Source: Pseudoxanthomonas suwonensis
Lineage (GTDB): Bacteria > Pseudomonadota > Gammaproteobacteria > Xanthomonadales > Xanthomonadaceae
Direction of reading: 5' to 3'
Assembly (NCBI RefSeq): GCF_000972865.1
Contig: NZ_CP011144.1
Coordinates: 992,001-1,056,000 of the forward strand
DNA: 64,000 bases
This document shows, one piece after another, positions 37,462 through 46,388 of this stretch. The notes under the pieces are model-generated. The model was given only the letters and a program-made list of their open reading frames with translations. It was not told the origin of the DNA and did no database searches. The position numbers and the translations under genes were made by a program. Each line of letters begins with the position of its first letter. Position 1 is the first letter of the stretch.

Positions 37462-38058
37462 TCAGCCCGGAATCAGCGTGTTGATCACATGTTCGAGGTA
37501 TTCCTCGAACTCCTCGTGGGTCATCTTCGGCTGGTGCGGGCGCAGCTGCAGGAAGCCGACGTAGGCGGCGTAGGTCAGCCGCGCGCGGTTCTGCGCCTCG
37601 CCGCGGCCCAGGCCGGCCTGGCGGAACGAGGCGGTGAGGTATTCGAGGCGGCGCTGCGACACGCGCTGGATCACCGGCTGCACCGCCGGGTGCTCCAGCG
37701 CCTTGAGCAGCTCGCTGTAGATCGCATGCGGCTTGGTCTCGTGGCCGACCAGCTGGAACAGCATGCGCAGCCGCTCGCGCGGGTCAGGCACATCCTCCAG
37801 GCTGCCGAACACCTGCTCCTGCTCCACTTCCTCCCAGCGCTCCAGCGCCGCCTGCAGCAGCGCGTCGCGCGAGGGGAAATGCCAGTAGAAGCTGCCCTTG
37901 GTCACGCCCAGGCGGCGCGCCAGCGGCTCGACCGCGACCGCGGCCACGCCCTGTTCGGCGATCACGTCGAGGGCGATCTGGGCCCAGTCGGCGGCGCTGA
38001 GGCGGGCGCTGCGGGCGGGAACGGAGGGAGCGGGCGAAGGCATGGCGGTCGAGTTCAT
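37462..38058 (-). CDS. TetR-family transcriptional regulator
   Basis: 198 residues. The N-terminal helix-turn-helix (about residues 20-65) reads ...LARRLGVTKGSFYWHFPSRDALLQAAL, a clear TetR motif. The C-terminal ligand domain is not recognised by family. It is divergent from an alpha/beta hydrolase and fadE, whose promoter carries two 18-bp palindromes, so it probably represses that unit and responds to a fatty acyl ligand (inference). MNSTAMPS at 38058 is used; an ATG five codons later is possible. A possible degenerate operator lies near its own promoter (38071-38100). Confidence 0.88.
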   Translation of the reverse strand: MNSTAMPSPAPSVPARSARLSAADWAQIALDVIAEQGVAAVAVEPLARRLGVTKGSFYWHFPSRDALLQAALERWEEVEQEQVFGSLEDVPDPRERLRMLFQLVGHETKPHAIYSELLKALEHPAVQPVIQRVSQRRLEYLTASFRQAGLGRGEAQNRARLTYAAYVGFLQLRPHQPKMTHEEFEEYLEHVINTLIPG

Positions 38059-38164
38059 GACTGGATTTAACCATACGCCGTAGTGCGTTGCAGTATGCGG
38101 TTGCCGACGAAACCGTGTCCGGATCACTGGCCGGCCCTGGCCCGGCGCCAGCCACACGGCAAAG

Positions 38165-38182
38165 CCATACGCATTCGTATTG
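38165..38182 (+). promoter_or_regulatory. Putative TetR operator 1
   Basis: CCATACGCATTCGTATTG: inverted halves CCATAC and GTATTG, with ATACG/CGTAT around a CATT centre. It overlaps the -35-like TTGACT (38180-38185). The second copy lies 36 bp downstream, between centres. Confidence 0.65.
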
Positions 38183-38209
38183 ACTTTGCCGTGAAACGAT
38201 CCATACCAT
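38180..38209 (+). promoter_or_regulatory. Putative promoter of the hydrolase-fadE unit
   Basis: TTGACT (-35-like), 18 bases, then TACCAT (-10-like, 4 of 6). Transcription would start within a few bases of the ATG at 38215, so the mRNA may be leaderless. Both boxes lie inside the palindromes. Confidence 0.5.
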
Positions 38210-38218
38210 CTCGTATGG
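38201..38218 (+). promoter_or_regulatory. Putative TetR operator 2
   Basis: CCATACCATCTCGTATGG: perfect 6-bp halves with a 6-base centre. It covers the -10 region and the first codon of the hydrolase gene, where bound repressor would block transcription. Confidence 0.65.
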
Positions 38219-39168
38219 ATTCGGCCGCCAGCCATCGCCCGACAGTCACCGACCTGCGCCTGGCCGGCGCCGGCCTGACCCTGGCCGGCAGCCGCCACCA
38301 GGTCGCGGCGGCGACCGGCGCCACGCCGTCGGTGCTGTACGCGCACGGCTTCGGCCAGACCCGCCGCGCCTGGTCGGCGACCGCCGATGCGCTGGCCATC
38401 CACGGCCATGCCGGGCTGGCGTACGACGCGCGCGGCCATGGCGGCTCGGAGCGCAATGCCGGCGACGAGGTGTACACCGGCCACCAGTTCACCGACGACC
38501 TGATCGTGCTGGCCGGCGAACTGCCGCAGCCGCCGCTGCTGGTCGCCGCCTCGATGGGCGGCCTGTTCGGCCTGCTCGCCGAATCGCGCTGGCCCGGGCT
38601 GTTCCGCGCGATGGTCCTGGTCGACATCACACCGCGCTGGGAGACTGCCGGGCTGGAGCGCATCCTCGGCTTCATGACCGCCTTCCCGGAGGGCTTCGCC
38701 TCGCTGGAGCAGGCGGCTGGGGCGATCGCCGCCTACCTGCCGCACCGCCGCCGCGACGCCGGCGCGGCGCGGTCGCCCGGCTCGCTGCGCGAATTGCTGC
38801 GCGAGGGTGGCGACGGCCGCTGGCGCTGGCACTGGGACCCGCGCCTGGTCGACGAACTGGCGCGCGACAGCGAGCAGCACCAGGACGACATCGCCGAGGC
38901 CACCCGCGCGGTGCGCTGCCCGCTGCTGCTGGTCAGCGGCGGCCGCAGCGACCTGGTGTCCGAGCGCACCGTCGCCGATTTCCTGGACCTGGCGCCGCAC
39001 GCGCGCCACGTGCAGCTGGCCGATGCCACGCATATGCTGGCCGGCGACGACAACGACCGTTTTACCGCCACCGTGCTGGAATACCTGGCGGAACTGGACC
39101 GGACCGAGGGGACCGGCAGTTCCGCCGTGCAAAGGGCGCCCGCGCCCGTCACCGGAGCAAACCCATGA
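38215..39168 (+). CDS. Alpha/beta hydrolase
   Basis: 317 residues. The fold is marked by LYAHGFGQTRRAWS (oxyanion HG), the nucleophile elbow ASMGGLFG (Ser before MGG), a late Asp in SGGRSDLVSERT and His in ADATHMLAGDDND. Substrate unknown; the neighbours suggest an ester or thioester of a fatty acid. The ATG at 38215 lies inside operator 2. Earlier in-frame starts would put the promoter within the gene. The stop overlaps fadE (ATGA). Confidence 0.85.
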   Translation: MDSAASHRPTVTDLRLAGAGLTLAGSRHQVAAATGATPSVLYAHGFGQTRRAWSATADALAIHGHAGLAYDARGHGGSERNAGDEVYTGHQFTDDLIVLAGELPQPPLLVAASMGGLFGLLAESRWPGLFRAMVLVDITPRWETAGLERILGFMTAFPEGFASLEQAAGAIAAYLPHRRRDAGAARSPGSLRELLREGGDGRWRWHWDPRLVDELARDSEQHQDDIAEATRAVRCPLLLVSGGRSDLVSERTVADFLDLAPHARHVQLADATHMLAGDDNDRFTATVLEYLAELDRTEGTGSSAVQRAPAPVTGANP

Positions 39169-41636
39169 GTATTGCCGCGCCCATCCTGGCCTTCCTGCTG
39201 ATCGGCGGGTTCGCCGCCTACCACCGGCTGCGCCTGGCCACCTGGGCCGCGCTGCTGGCCGCCGCGCTGGTCGCCTGCTGGCTGCTCGGCGCGCACCGTC
39301 CGACCGTGGCGGTGATCGGCATCCTCTCGGCGCTGGTGGCCGTGCCGCTGCTGATCCCGGCGATCCGCAAGCCGCTGGTGGTCGCGCCGCTGCTCAACGT
39401 GTTCCGCAGGATCCTGCCGCCGCTGTCGCAGACCGAGCGCATCGCGCTGGAGACCGGCTCGGTCGGCTTCGAGGGCGAGCTGTTCACCGGCGACCCGGAC
39501 TGGCAGATGCTGCTGGACTACCCCAAGCCGCAGCTCACCGCCGAGGAGCAGGCCTTCCTCGACGGCCCGACCGAAGAACTGTGCCGGATGATCGACGACT
39601 GGGCGATCACCCACGTCCACGCCGACCTGCCGCCGGAGCTGTGGGACTTCATCAAGAAGAACCGCTTCTTCGGCATGATCATCCCCAAGCAGTACGGCGG
39701 CCTGGGCTTCTCGGCGCTGGCCCACCACAAGGTGATCCAGAAGATCGCCTCGGTCTCCAGCGTGGTCAGCTCCACCGTCGGCGTGCCCAACTCGCTGGGC
39801 CCGGGCGAACTGCTCAACCACTACGGCACCCAGGAGCAGAAGGATTACTACCTGCCGCGCCTGGCGAGCGGCCAGGAAGTGCCCTGTTTCGGCCTGACCG
39901 GCCCGTTCGCCGGCTCCGACGCGACCTCGATCCCGGACTTCGGCATCGTCTGCAAGGGCGAGTGGAACGGCGCCAACGTGCTCGGCGTGAAGCTCACCTT
40001 CGACAAGCGCTACATCACCCTGGCGCCGGTGGCCACGCTCATCGGCCTGGCCTTCCGCATGTACGACCCGGACGGCCTGATCGGCGACACCCAGGACATC
40101 GGCATCACCCTGGCGCTGCTGCCGCGCGACACCGACGGCGTGGAGATCGGCCGCCGCCACTTCCCGCTCAACTCGCCGTTCCAGAACGGCCCGATCCGTG
40201 GCCGCGACGTGTTCATCCCGCTGAGCCAGCTGATCGGCGGCGCGGAGATGGCCGGCAAGGGCTGGAACATGCTCAACGAGTGCCTGGCCGTGGGCCGCTC
40301 GATCACCCTGCCCTCGACCGCCTCCGGCGGCGCCAAGATCGGCGCGCGCGTGACCGGCGCCTATGCCCGCATCCGCAAGCAGTTCGGCCTGTCGATCGGC
40401 CGCTTCGAGGGCGTGGAGGAGGCGCTGGCCCGGATCGGCGGCAAGGCCTACACGATCAGCGCGCTGTCGCAGGCCACCGCCGCCGCCGTGGACCGCGGCG
40501 ACGTGCCGTCGGTGCCGTCGGCCATTGCGAAATACCACTGCACCAGCATGGGCCGCGAGGTCGTGTCCGACGTGATGGACGTGATCGGCGGCAAGGGCAT
40601 CATCCTGGGGCCGCGCAACTTCGCCGGCCGCAACTGGCAGGCCGCGCCGATCAGCATCACGGTCGAGGGCGCCAACATCATGACCCGCAGCCTGCTGATC
40701 TTCGGCCAGGGCGCGATCCTGTGCCATCCGTGGGTGATGAAGGAGATGAAGGCCGCGCAGGACCCGGACCGCAAGGCCGGCCTGGAGGCCTTCGACGAGA
40801 GCCTGGCCGGGCACGTGCGCTTCGGCATCTCCAACGCGTTCCGCTCGTTCTGGTTCGGCATCACCGGCTCGAAGATCGGCGGCGCCCCGGGCGACGACTA
40901 CACCCGCCCGTTCTTCCGCAAGCTCGACCGCTATGCCGCCAACCTGGCGCTGATGGCCGACGTGTCGATGCTGCTGCTGGGCGGCAAGCTGAAGTTCAAA
41001 GAATCGCTGTCCGGCCGCCTGGGCGACGTGCTCAGCCACCTGTACATGGCCAGCGCCGTGCTCAAGCGCCACCACGACGAAGGCGCGCCGGAGGCCGACA
41101 AGCCGCTGCTGGCGTGGAGCATGTACAACAGCTTCCACGTAATCGAGACCGCGCTGTCAGATGCCTTGCGCAACTTCCCGATCCGTCCGGTCGGCTGGGC
41201 GCTGTGGCTGCTGGTGTTCCCGCTCGGCCGCCGCGCCGAGGCCCCGGGCGACCGGCTCAACCATCGCGTCGCCTCGCTGCTGATGGCCCCGAACGAGGCG
41301 CGCGACCGCCTCGGTGCGGGCGTGTTCCTCACTCCATGCGCGAACAATCCCGGCGGGCGCATCGACAGCTACCTGGCCAAGGCGGTGCACGCCGAGCCGG
41401 TGGAGCGCAAGTTCCTCAAGGCGCTCAAGACCAAGGGCATCGAGGCACTGGAGTTCCCGGCGCAGCTGGACGAGGCGGTGGCCGAGGGCGTGATCACCGC
41501 CGAGGAGCGCAAGCTGCTGGAGGAGCTGCGCGAGATCACCCTGGAGACGATCACCGTGGACGACTTCGACAGCCACGAGCTGCGCGCAGCCAGTTACTAC
41601 GACCAGCCGAAGCCGGGCACGCGCGAAGCGGCCTGA
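39165..41636 (+). CDS. fadE: Acyl-CoA dehydrogenase FadE
   Basis: First step of fatty-acid beta-oxidation: FAD-linked formation of trans-2-enoyl-CoA. 823 residues, the length of the long FadE type (about 815 in E. coli). Two or three N-terminal hydrophobic segments (residues ~1-75) are followed by the dehydrogenase core (IIPKQYGGLGFSALAHHKVI; CFGLTGPFAGSDA in the flavin region; SITVEGANIMTRSLLIFGQGAI) and the C-terminal DUF1974 domain. It is translationally coupled to the hydrolase and followed by a strong hairpin. Confidence 0.95.
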   Translation: MSIAAPILAFLLIGGFAAYHRLRLATWAALLAAALVACWLLGAHRPTVAVIGILSALVAVPLLIPAIRKPLVVAPLLNVFRRILPPLSQTERIALETGSVGFEGELFTGDPDWQMLLDYPKPQLTAEEQAFLDGPTEELCRMIDDWAITHVHADLPPELWDFIKKNRFFGMIIPKQYGGLGFSALAHHKVIQKIASVSSVVSSTVGVPNSLGPGELLNHYGTQEQKDYYLPRLASGQEVPCFGLTGPFAGSDATSIPDFGIVCKGEWNGANVLGVKLTFDKRYITLAPVATLIGLAFRMYDPDGLIGDTQDIGITLALLPRDTDGVEIGRRHFPLNSPFQNGPIRGRDVFIPLSQLIGGAEMAGKGWNMLNECLAVGRSITLPSTASGGAKIGARVTGAYARIRKQFGLSIGRFEGVEEALARIGGKAYTISALSQATAAAVDRGDVPSVPSAIAKYHCTSMGREVVSDVMDVIGGKGIILGPRNFAGRNWQAAPISITVEGANIMTRSLLIFGQGAILCHPWVMKEMKAAQDPDRKAGLEAFDESLAGHVRFGISNAFRSFWFGITGSKIGGAPGDDYTRPFFRKLDRYAANLALMADVSMLLLGGKLKFKESLSGRLGDVLSHLYMASAVLKRHHDEGAPEADKPLLAWSMYNSFHVIETALSDALRNFPIRPVGWALWLLVFPLGRRAEAPGDRLNHRVASLLMAPNEARDRLGAGVFLTPCANNPGGRIDSYLAKAVHAEPVERKFLKALKTKGIEALEFPAQLDEAVAEGVITAEERKLLEELREITLETITVDDFDSHELRAASYYDQPKPGTREAA

Positions 41637-41653
41637 CCGGAAGCACTTCACTG

Positions 41654-41679
41654 CGACGGCGGGCCCTGGCCCGCCGTCG
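41654..41679 (+). terminator. Hairpin after fadE
   Basis: A perfect 11-bp stem (CGACGGCGGGC/GCCCGCCGTCG, CCTG loop) lies 18 bases beyond the stop. No T tract follows, so read-through into the next gene is possible. Confidence 0.5.
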
Positions 41680-41697
41680 TCCTGTCCGGAACACGAA

Positions 41698-42177
41698 ATG
41701 GCGAACCGACTGCTCGACCTCTACCGCAAGCTGCAACGCTGGCCCGGCGGCGACCGGCTGTTCTCGCGCGCGGTGTGCTTCAAGGCGCCCTACTTCGCCA
41801 GCATCGCCCCGCGCATCGTCCGCCTCGAGCCCGGTCGCTGCGAGGCCACGATCCGGCATCGCCGCCGGGTGAGCAACCACCTCGGCACGGTGCACGCGAT
41901 CGCGCTGTGCAACCTGGCCGAACTGGTCGCCGGGGTGATGACCGATGCCAGCCTGCCGGCATCGATGCGCTGGATCCCCCGCGGCATGACCGTCGAGTAC
42001 CTGAAGAAGGCGACCGGACCGATGCACGCGGTGGCCACGCCGGACGTGCCGCTGGTCGAGTCGGCGGAAGGCTATGACCTGCCGGTCGGGGTGGTCGTGC
42101 GCGACCGCTCCGGCGACACCGTGTTCCGCGCGCGCATTGCGATGTGGGTGTCGCCGCGGCCCGCCCGCGCGGCCTGA
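41698..42177 (+). CDS. Hotdog-fold thioesterase-like protein (DUF4442)
   Basis: 159 residues resembling the DUF4442/PaaI-like hotdog family, which includes acyl-CoA thioesterases. Conserved-looking segments are NHLGTVHAIALCNLAELVAG (central helix), MTVEYLKKATG and a C-terminal strand VRDRSGDTVFRARIAMWV. The ATG is 18 bases after the fadE hairpin. The position suggests a role in acyl-CoA turnover with FadE; the substrate is not determined. Confidence 0.78.
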   Translation: MANRLLDLYRKLQRWPGGDRLFSRAVCFKAPYFASIAPRIVRLEPGRCEATIRHRRRVSNHLGTVHAIALCNLAELVAGVMTDASLPASMRWIPRGMTVEYLKKATGPMHAVATPDVPLVESAEGYDLPVGVVVRDRSGDTVFRARIAMWVSPRPARAA

Positions 42178-42223
42178 GCTCCGACGAAACCGGTCCGGCC
42201 CCGTCGCCGGCAAGGAGTCGACG

Positions 42224-42604
42224 ATGCACCACGACCTCCCACTGATGCTGTGCGCCCTGCACAGCTTCGGCTTCGCCGCGTTCCATCTGGCGTTCTGGCG
42301 CCTGTTCGACTGGAAGCGCGAACTGGCCAAGGTCGGCCTGCCGACCCGCGCCATCACCCAGATCCTCAACCTGCGGCTGGTCTACGTCTTCCTGGGCATC
42401 GGCACGCTGTGCCTGCTGTTCCCGCAGGAGTTGCGCGGCACCGCGCTGGGCCATGGCGTGCTCTGGTTCATGGTCCTGTTCTGGGCCGGCCGCACGGTCG
42501 AGCAGTTCGTGTTCCTGCGCATCCACCACCCGGGCGTGCACGTCCTGACCGCGTCGTTCGTGCTGGGCGCGGTCCTGTTCGCGGTGCCGCTGCTGGCGCC
42601 CTGA
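42224..42604 (+). CDS. Small four-helix membrane protein
   Basis: 126 residues, no named family. Four hydrophobic segments: about 5-25, 45-65, 75-93 and 100-124. An AAGGAG ribosome-binding site lies 7 bases upstream of the ATG. It is the last gene of the fadE direction and ends 6 bases from the stop of the convergent transporter gene. The role is unknown. Confidence 0.7.
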   Translation: MHHDLPLMLCALHSFGFAAFHLAFWRLFDWKRELAKVGLPTRAITQILNLRLVYVFLGIGTLCLLFPQELRGTALGHGVLWFMVLFWAGRTVEQFVFLRIHHPGVHVLTASFVLGAVLFAVPLLAP

Positions 42605-42610
42605 GCCGGA

Positions 42611-43987
42611 TCAGCCGCGCCCGGCCACCGGTTGCGGTTCGCCGGCCGGCGCGGTCTCCGGCAGCCCGCGCTGGGCGCGCACCACCGCCCAGGCGCTGGC
42701 GGTCATGCACAGGGCCACGCCCACCCCGGCCAGGAACACCACGCTGGAACCGAACGCCGCCAGCGCCTTGTGCAGCCAGACGAAGCTGAGGTCGCTGCCG
42801 CGGTAGACCATCGTGTCGATCACCGCCTTGGCCTTGTAGCGCGCCTCGCGGTCGACCCGGGTGTAGATCGTCTCGCGCGCCGGCTTGGCCAGCGAGAACT
42901 CGCAGGCGCGGGTCATCACCTGCACCACCCAGATCAGCATCGGCAGCGGCGAGGCCGCCAGCAGGGCGAAGCCGAGCAGGATCGCCGAGGCCGGCACCAG
43001 CAGCAGCGGCGCGATGCCGAAGCGGCGCAGCAGCCAGCGGGTCAGGAACACCTGGATCAGGATGGTCAGCAGGTTCACCGCCAGGTCCAGCCGCGCGTAG
43101 TAGGCGGTGCGGGTGGCGTCGTCGAGCAGCTTGCGGGCGATGGCCGCCTGCTCGTTGTACAGCAGCGTGCCCACGCCCACGCCGAAGAACATCAGCAGGG
43201 CCATCGCGCGCAGCAGCGGGTCCTGCCAGACCAGGCGCAGGCCGGCCAGCACCGAGCCGCCCATCGCCTCCTCGCCGCTGCGCTCGTGGTGGGCGCGCTC
43301 GCGGGCGATGGCCCACGGCCGCAGCATCAGGATGCACAGCAGGCACACCCCCAGGAACCCGGCCGACACCAGCAGCAGGTTGCCCACCCCGATCCGCTCC
43401 GCCAGCAGCCGGGTGATCGACGGGCCGAGCAGCGCGCCGAGGGTGCCACCGGCGCCGATGTAACCGTAGACCTTCTTCGCGTTCTCGTTGTCGAACACGT
43501 CGGCCATGTAGCTCCAGAACACCGACACTGCGAACAGGTTGAACACCGCCACCCAGACGAAGAACGCCGCGCCCCGGCCGGGCAGCGCGCGGTCGAACGC
43601 CCAGTGGAAGAACCCCAGGCAGGCGATGAAGAACAGGTACACCGCCGGCAGGAACACCCGCCGCGGATAGCGCGAGACCAACGCGCCGTACACCGGCTGC
43701 AGCAGGACCATGCAGACGAAGGTCGCGGTGAACAGCAGCTGCAGGGTGAAGGCGCCCAGGTCGATGCCGGCGCGCTGCGCCCAGTCGACCAGCGCCGGCG
43801 GGAACACCGCGGCCACGTCGCCGGAGGCGCCCATCGCGTCGCGCACCGGGCGCAGCACGTAGTAGCCGGTCAGCAGGCAGAAGAAGTACAGCAGCGACCA
43901 CCACAGCGCCGGCGAGGCGACCCCGAGGACGTCCAGCACCTGGCGCAGGTCGCTGGGACGGGACGGTGTTCCGGGGGGCTGGGTCAT
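42611..43987 (-). CDS. MFS-like transporter of the Npt1/Npt2 (NTP/NDP exchanger) type
   Basis: 458 residues with about 11-12 transmembrane helices. Opening WWSLLYFFCLLTGYYVLRPVRDAMG, the SVFWSYMADVFDNENAKKVYGYIGAGGTLGALLGP block and the YKAKAVIDTMVYRGSDLSF segment resemble bacterial proteins annotated as Npt-type nucleotide transporters or MFS. True ATP/ADP exchange is known mainly in intracellular bacteria and plastids, so the substrate here is uncertain. The start at 43987 is chosen because the first helix follows closely. Divergent from the oxidoreductase. Confidence 0.75.
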   Translation of the reverse strand: MTQPPGTPSRPSDLRQVLDVLGVASPALWWSLLYFFCLLTGYYVLRPVRDAMGASGDVAAVFPPALVDWAQRAGIDLGAFTLQLLFTATFVCMVLLQPVYGALVSRYPRRVFLPAVYLFFIACLGFFHWAFDRALPGRGAAFFVWVAVFNLFAVSVFWSYMADVFDNENAKKVYGYIGAGGTLGALLGPSITRLLAERIGVGNLLLVSAGFLGVCLLCILMLRPWAIARERAHHERSGEEAMGGSVLAGLRLVWQDPLLRAMALLMFFGVGVGTLLYNEQAAIARKLLDDATRTAYYARLDLAVNLLTILIQVFLTRWLLRRFGIAPLLLVPASAILLGFALLAASPLPMLIWVVQVMTRACEFSLAKPARETIYTRVDREARYKAKAVIDTMVYRGSDLSFVWLHKALAAFGSSVVFLAGVGVALCMTASAWAVVRAQRGLPETAPAGEPQPVAGRG

Positions 43988-44166
43988 GCGTCGTGCGGCC
44001 GGTCCGCGGCCGGGCTGCCGGCCACCACGCGCGCACGGTATCCGATGCACTGCAACATCGCCAGCGCCACGGACGCCGGCGGCCCGGGCTTGCGCGGGTA
44101 CCGCGGCTGTCGCCAGCATCCGGGCAGCGGCCCGCGCGGCGCCGGCCGCGCCGCCTGGGGGAGTGC

Positions 44167-45765
44167 GTGTACGACTACATCGTCATCGGCGCCGGTTCGG
44201 CCGGCTGCGTGCTGGCCGCCCGGCTCAGCGAGGACCCGGCCTGCCGCGTGCTGCTGCTGGAAGCCGGCCCGCGCGACTGGAACCCGCTGATCCACATGCC
44301 GGCCGGCCTCGGCCGCCTGGTCAACGACCGCACGATCAACTGGGACTACAGCACCGAACCGGAGCCGCAGCTGCAGGGCCGCCGCCTGTGGTGGCCGCGC
44401 GGCAAGGTGCTGGGCGGCTGCAGTTCGATCAACGCGATGTGCTACACCCGCGGCGTTCCGGCCGACTACGACGGATGGGAGTCTGCTGGCGCGGCCGGCT
44501 GGAACTGGGTGGCGGTGCTGCCCTGGTTCCTGCGCGCCGAGGACAACGCCCGCGGCGCCGGCCCGCTGCACGGCGCCGGCGGCCCGTTGCGGGTCTCGGA
44601 CCTGCGCCACGCCAATCCGCTCTCGCACGCCTTCGTCGAGGCCGGGGCGCAGGCCGGCTGGCCACGCAACGACGACTTCAACGGCGCCGTGCAGGCCGGC
44701 GTCGGCTTCTACCAGGTCACCCAACGCGACGGCGCGCGCTGCTCGGCCGCGGGCGCGTACCTGGCGCCGGCGCGGGGACGGCCGAACCTGCACGTGGCCA
44801 CCGGCGCGCTGGCGCAGCGGATCGTGGTCGAAGGCGGTCGCGCCGCCGGCGTCGAGTACCGCCGCCGCGGACGCCAGCACCGCGTCTATGCGGCCGGCGA
44901 GGTGCTGGTGTGCGGCGGCGCGGTCAACTCGCCGCAGCTGCTGATGCTGTCGGGGATCGGCCCGGCCGGCGAACTGCGCGCGCACGGGATCGCGGTGGCC
45001 GCGGACCTGCCCGGCGTCGGCGCCAACCTGCAGGACCACCTGGACATCTGCACCCTGCACCATTGCCCGCCCGGGGTCAGCTACGACCGCGCCAGCGAGC
45101 TGAAGATCGCCTTCGACTGGTTCCTGCGCGGCCGCCGCGGCGCCGGCAGCAGCAACATCGCCGAGGCGGGCGGCTTCGTCCGCTCGGCGCTGGCGAGCGA
45201 CGACCGGCCCGACGTGCAGTTCCACTTCGTCCCGGCCATGCTCGACGACCACGGCCGCAACCGCCTGGCCGGCGACGGCTTCACCGTCCACGCCTGCTTC
45301 CTGCGCCCGCGCAGCCGCGGCCGCATCCGCCTGCGCGACGCCGACCCGCGCACGCCGCCGGCGATCGAGGCGTGCTACCTGTCGGATCCCGACGGCTTCG
45401 ACCTGCGGATGATGGTCGAATGCGCCAGGCTGTCGCGCGAGCTGGTCGCGCAGCCGGCGTTCGACCGCTGGCGCGGCGCGCCGATCTTCCCGGCGCGCGC
45501 GGACCTGTCGGATGCGGAACTGGCGCAGTTCGTGCGCGCCAAGGCCGAGACCATCTACCACCCGGCCGGCACCTGCCGGATGGGCACGGACGCCGATGCC
45601 GTGGTCGACCCACAGCTGCGCGTGCGCGGCATCGACGGCCTGCGGGTGGTCGACGCCTCGGTGATGCCGACCCTGCCCGGCGGCAACACCAACGCGCCCA
45701 CGATCATGATCGCCGAGCGCGCCGCCGACCTGCTCCGCGGCAGCGGCACGACCGATCTTCTGTAG
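44167..45765 (+). CDS. GMC-family oxidoreductase (choline dehydrogenase-like)
   Basis: FAD-dependent alcohol dehydrogenase, 532 residues. The N-terminal Rossmann motif is YIVIGAGSAGCVLAARLSED. GMC signature 1 covers RGKVLGGCSSINAMCYTRG and signature 2 is GGAVNSPQLLMLSGIGP. The catalytic His lies in TIYHPAGTCRMGTD. The start is a GTG at 44167, directly before the Rossmann strand, with GGGGGAG a few bases upstream. Related enzymes oxidise choline or medium-chain alcohols (AlkJ). The stop TAG is the TAG of the first REP in the array that follows. Confidence 0.88.
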   Translation: MYDYIVIGAGSAGCVLAARLSEDPACRVLLLEAGPRDWNPLIHMPAGLGRLVNDRTINWDYSTEPEPQLQGRRLWWPRGKVLGGCSSINAMCYTRGVPADYDGWESAGAAGWNWVAVLPWFLRAEDNARGAGPLHGAGGPLRVSDLRHANPLSHAFVEAGAQAGWPRNDDFNGAVQAGVGFYQVTQRDGARCSAAGAYLAPARGRPNLHVATGALAQRIVVEGGRAAGVEYRRRGRQHRVYAAGEVLVCGGAVNSPQLLMLSGIGPAGELRAHGIAVAADLPGVGANLQDHLDICTLHHCPPGVSYDRASELKIAFDWFLRGRRGAGSSNIAEAGGFVRSALASDDRPDVQFHFVPAMLDDHGRNRLAGDGFTVHACFLRPRSRGRIRLRDADPRTPPAIEACYLSDPDGFDLRMMVECARLSRELVAQPAFDRWRGAPIFPARADLSDAELAQFVRAKAETIYHPAGTCRMGTDADAVVDPQLRVRGIDGLRVVDASVMPTLPGGNTNAPTIMIAERAADLLRGSGTTDLL

Positions 45766-46338
45766 GAACCGGCTTCAGTCGCCGACACGAGCGTCGGAAT
45801 CACGAAGGCATCGCCCGTGCCGGCGGCGTCGCGTCGCCGGCTGAACCCGGCTCCTACAACAGCCACGGCGCCGCTCTTCTGTAGGAGCTGACTTCAGTCG
45901 GCGACACGGGCGTCGGGATCACGAGGGCGTCGCCCGTGCCGGCGGCGTCGCGTCGCCGGCTGAACCCGGCTCCTACAACAGCCGCGGCGCGGCCGCTCTT
46001 CTGTAGGAGCCGACTTCAGTCGGCGACACGGGCGTCCGGATCACGAGGGCGTCGCCTGTGCCGGCAGCGTCGCGTCGCCGGCTGAACCCGGCTCCTACAA
46101 CAGCCACGGCGCCGCTCTTCTGTAGGAGCTGACTTCAGTCGGCGACACGGGCGTCGGAATCACGAGGGCGTCGCCTGTGCCGGCAGCGTCGCGTCGCCGG
46201 CTGAACCCGGCTCCTACAACAGCCACGGCGCCGCTCTTCTGTAGGAGCTGACTTCAGTCGGCGACACGGGCGTCGGGATCACGAGGGCGTCGCCCGTGCC
46301 GGCGGCGTCGCGTCGCCGGCTGAACCCGGCTCCTACAG
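45761..46338. repeat. Tandem array of five GTAG REP units
   Basis: Units begin at 45761, 45880, 46002, 46121 and 46240, with periods of 119, 122, 119 and 119 bases; the last unit ends at 46338. Each unit has a left half mostly TGTAGGAGCTGACTTCAGTC and a right half GCTGAACCCGGCTCCTACAA. The linkers ACAGCCACGGCGCCGCTCTTC are also repeated, so whole unit-plus-linker blocks were duplicated. The first unit is the most diverged. It fills the gap between the oxidoreductase and the M48 protease. Confidence 0.95.
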
Positions 46339-46388
46339 AAGCGGGCAGCCGCGCGGATCCGCGTGTCCGGCATGCTGCTGGAGCCGCC

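Noticed and set aside
39168..41138. Long open frames on the minus strand opposite fadE (about 800 codons)
   Set aside because: Composition typical of antisense to a GC-rich gene; fadE on the plus strand has full family motifs.
45761..46338. CRISPR array
   Set aside because: Period is regular (119-122) but the whole unit is repeated, linkers included; there are no unique spacers, repeats are far too long and no cas genes are near.
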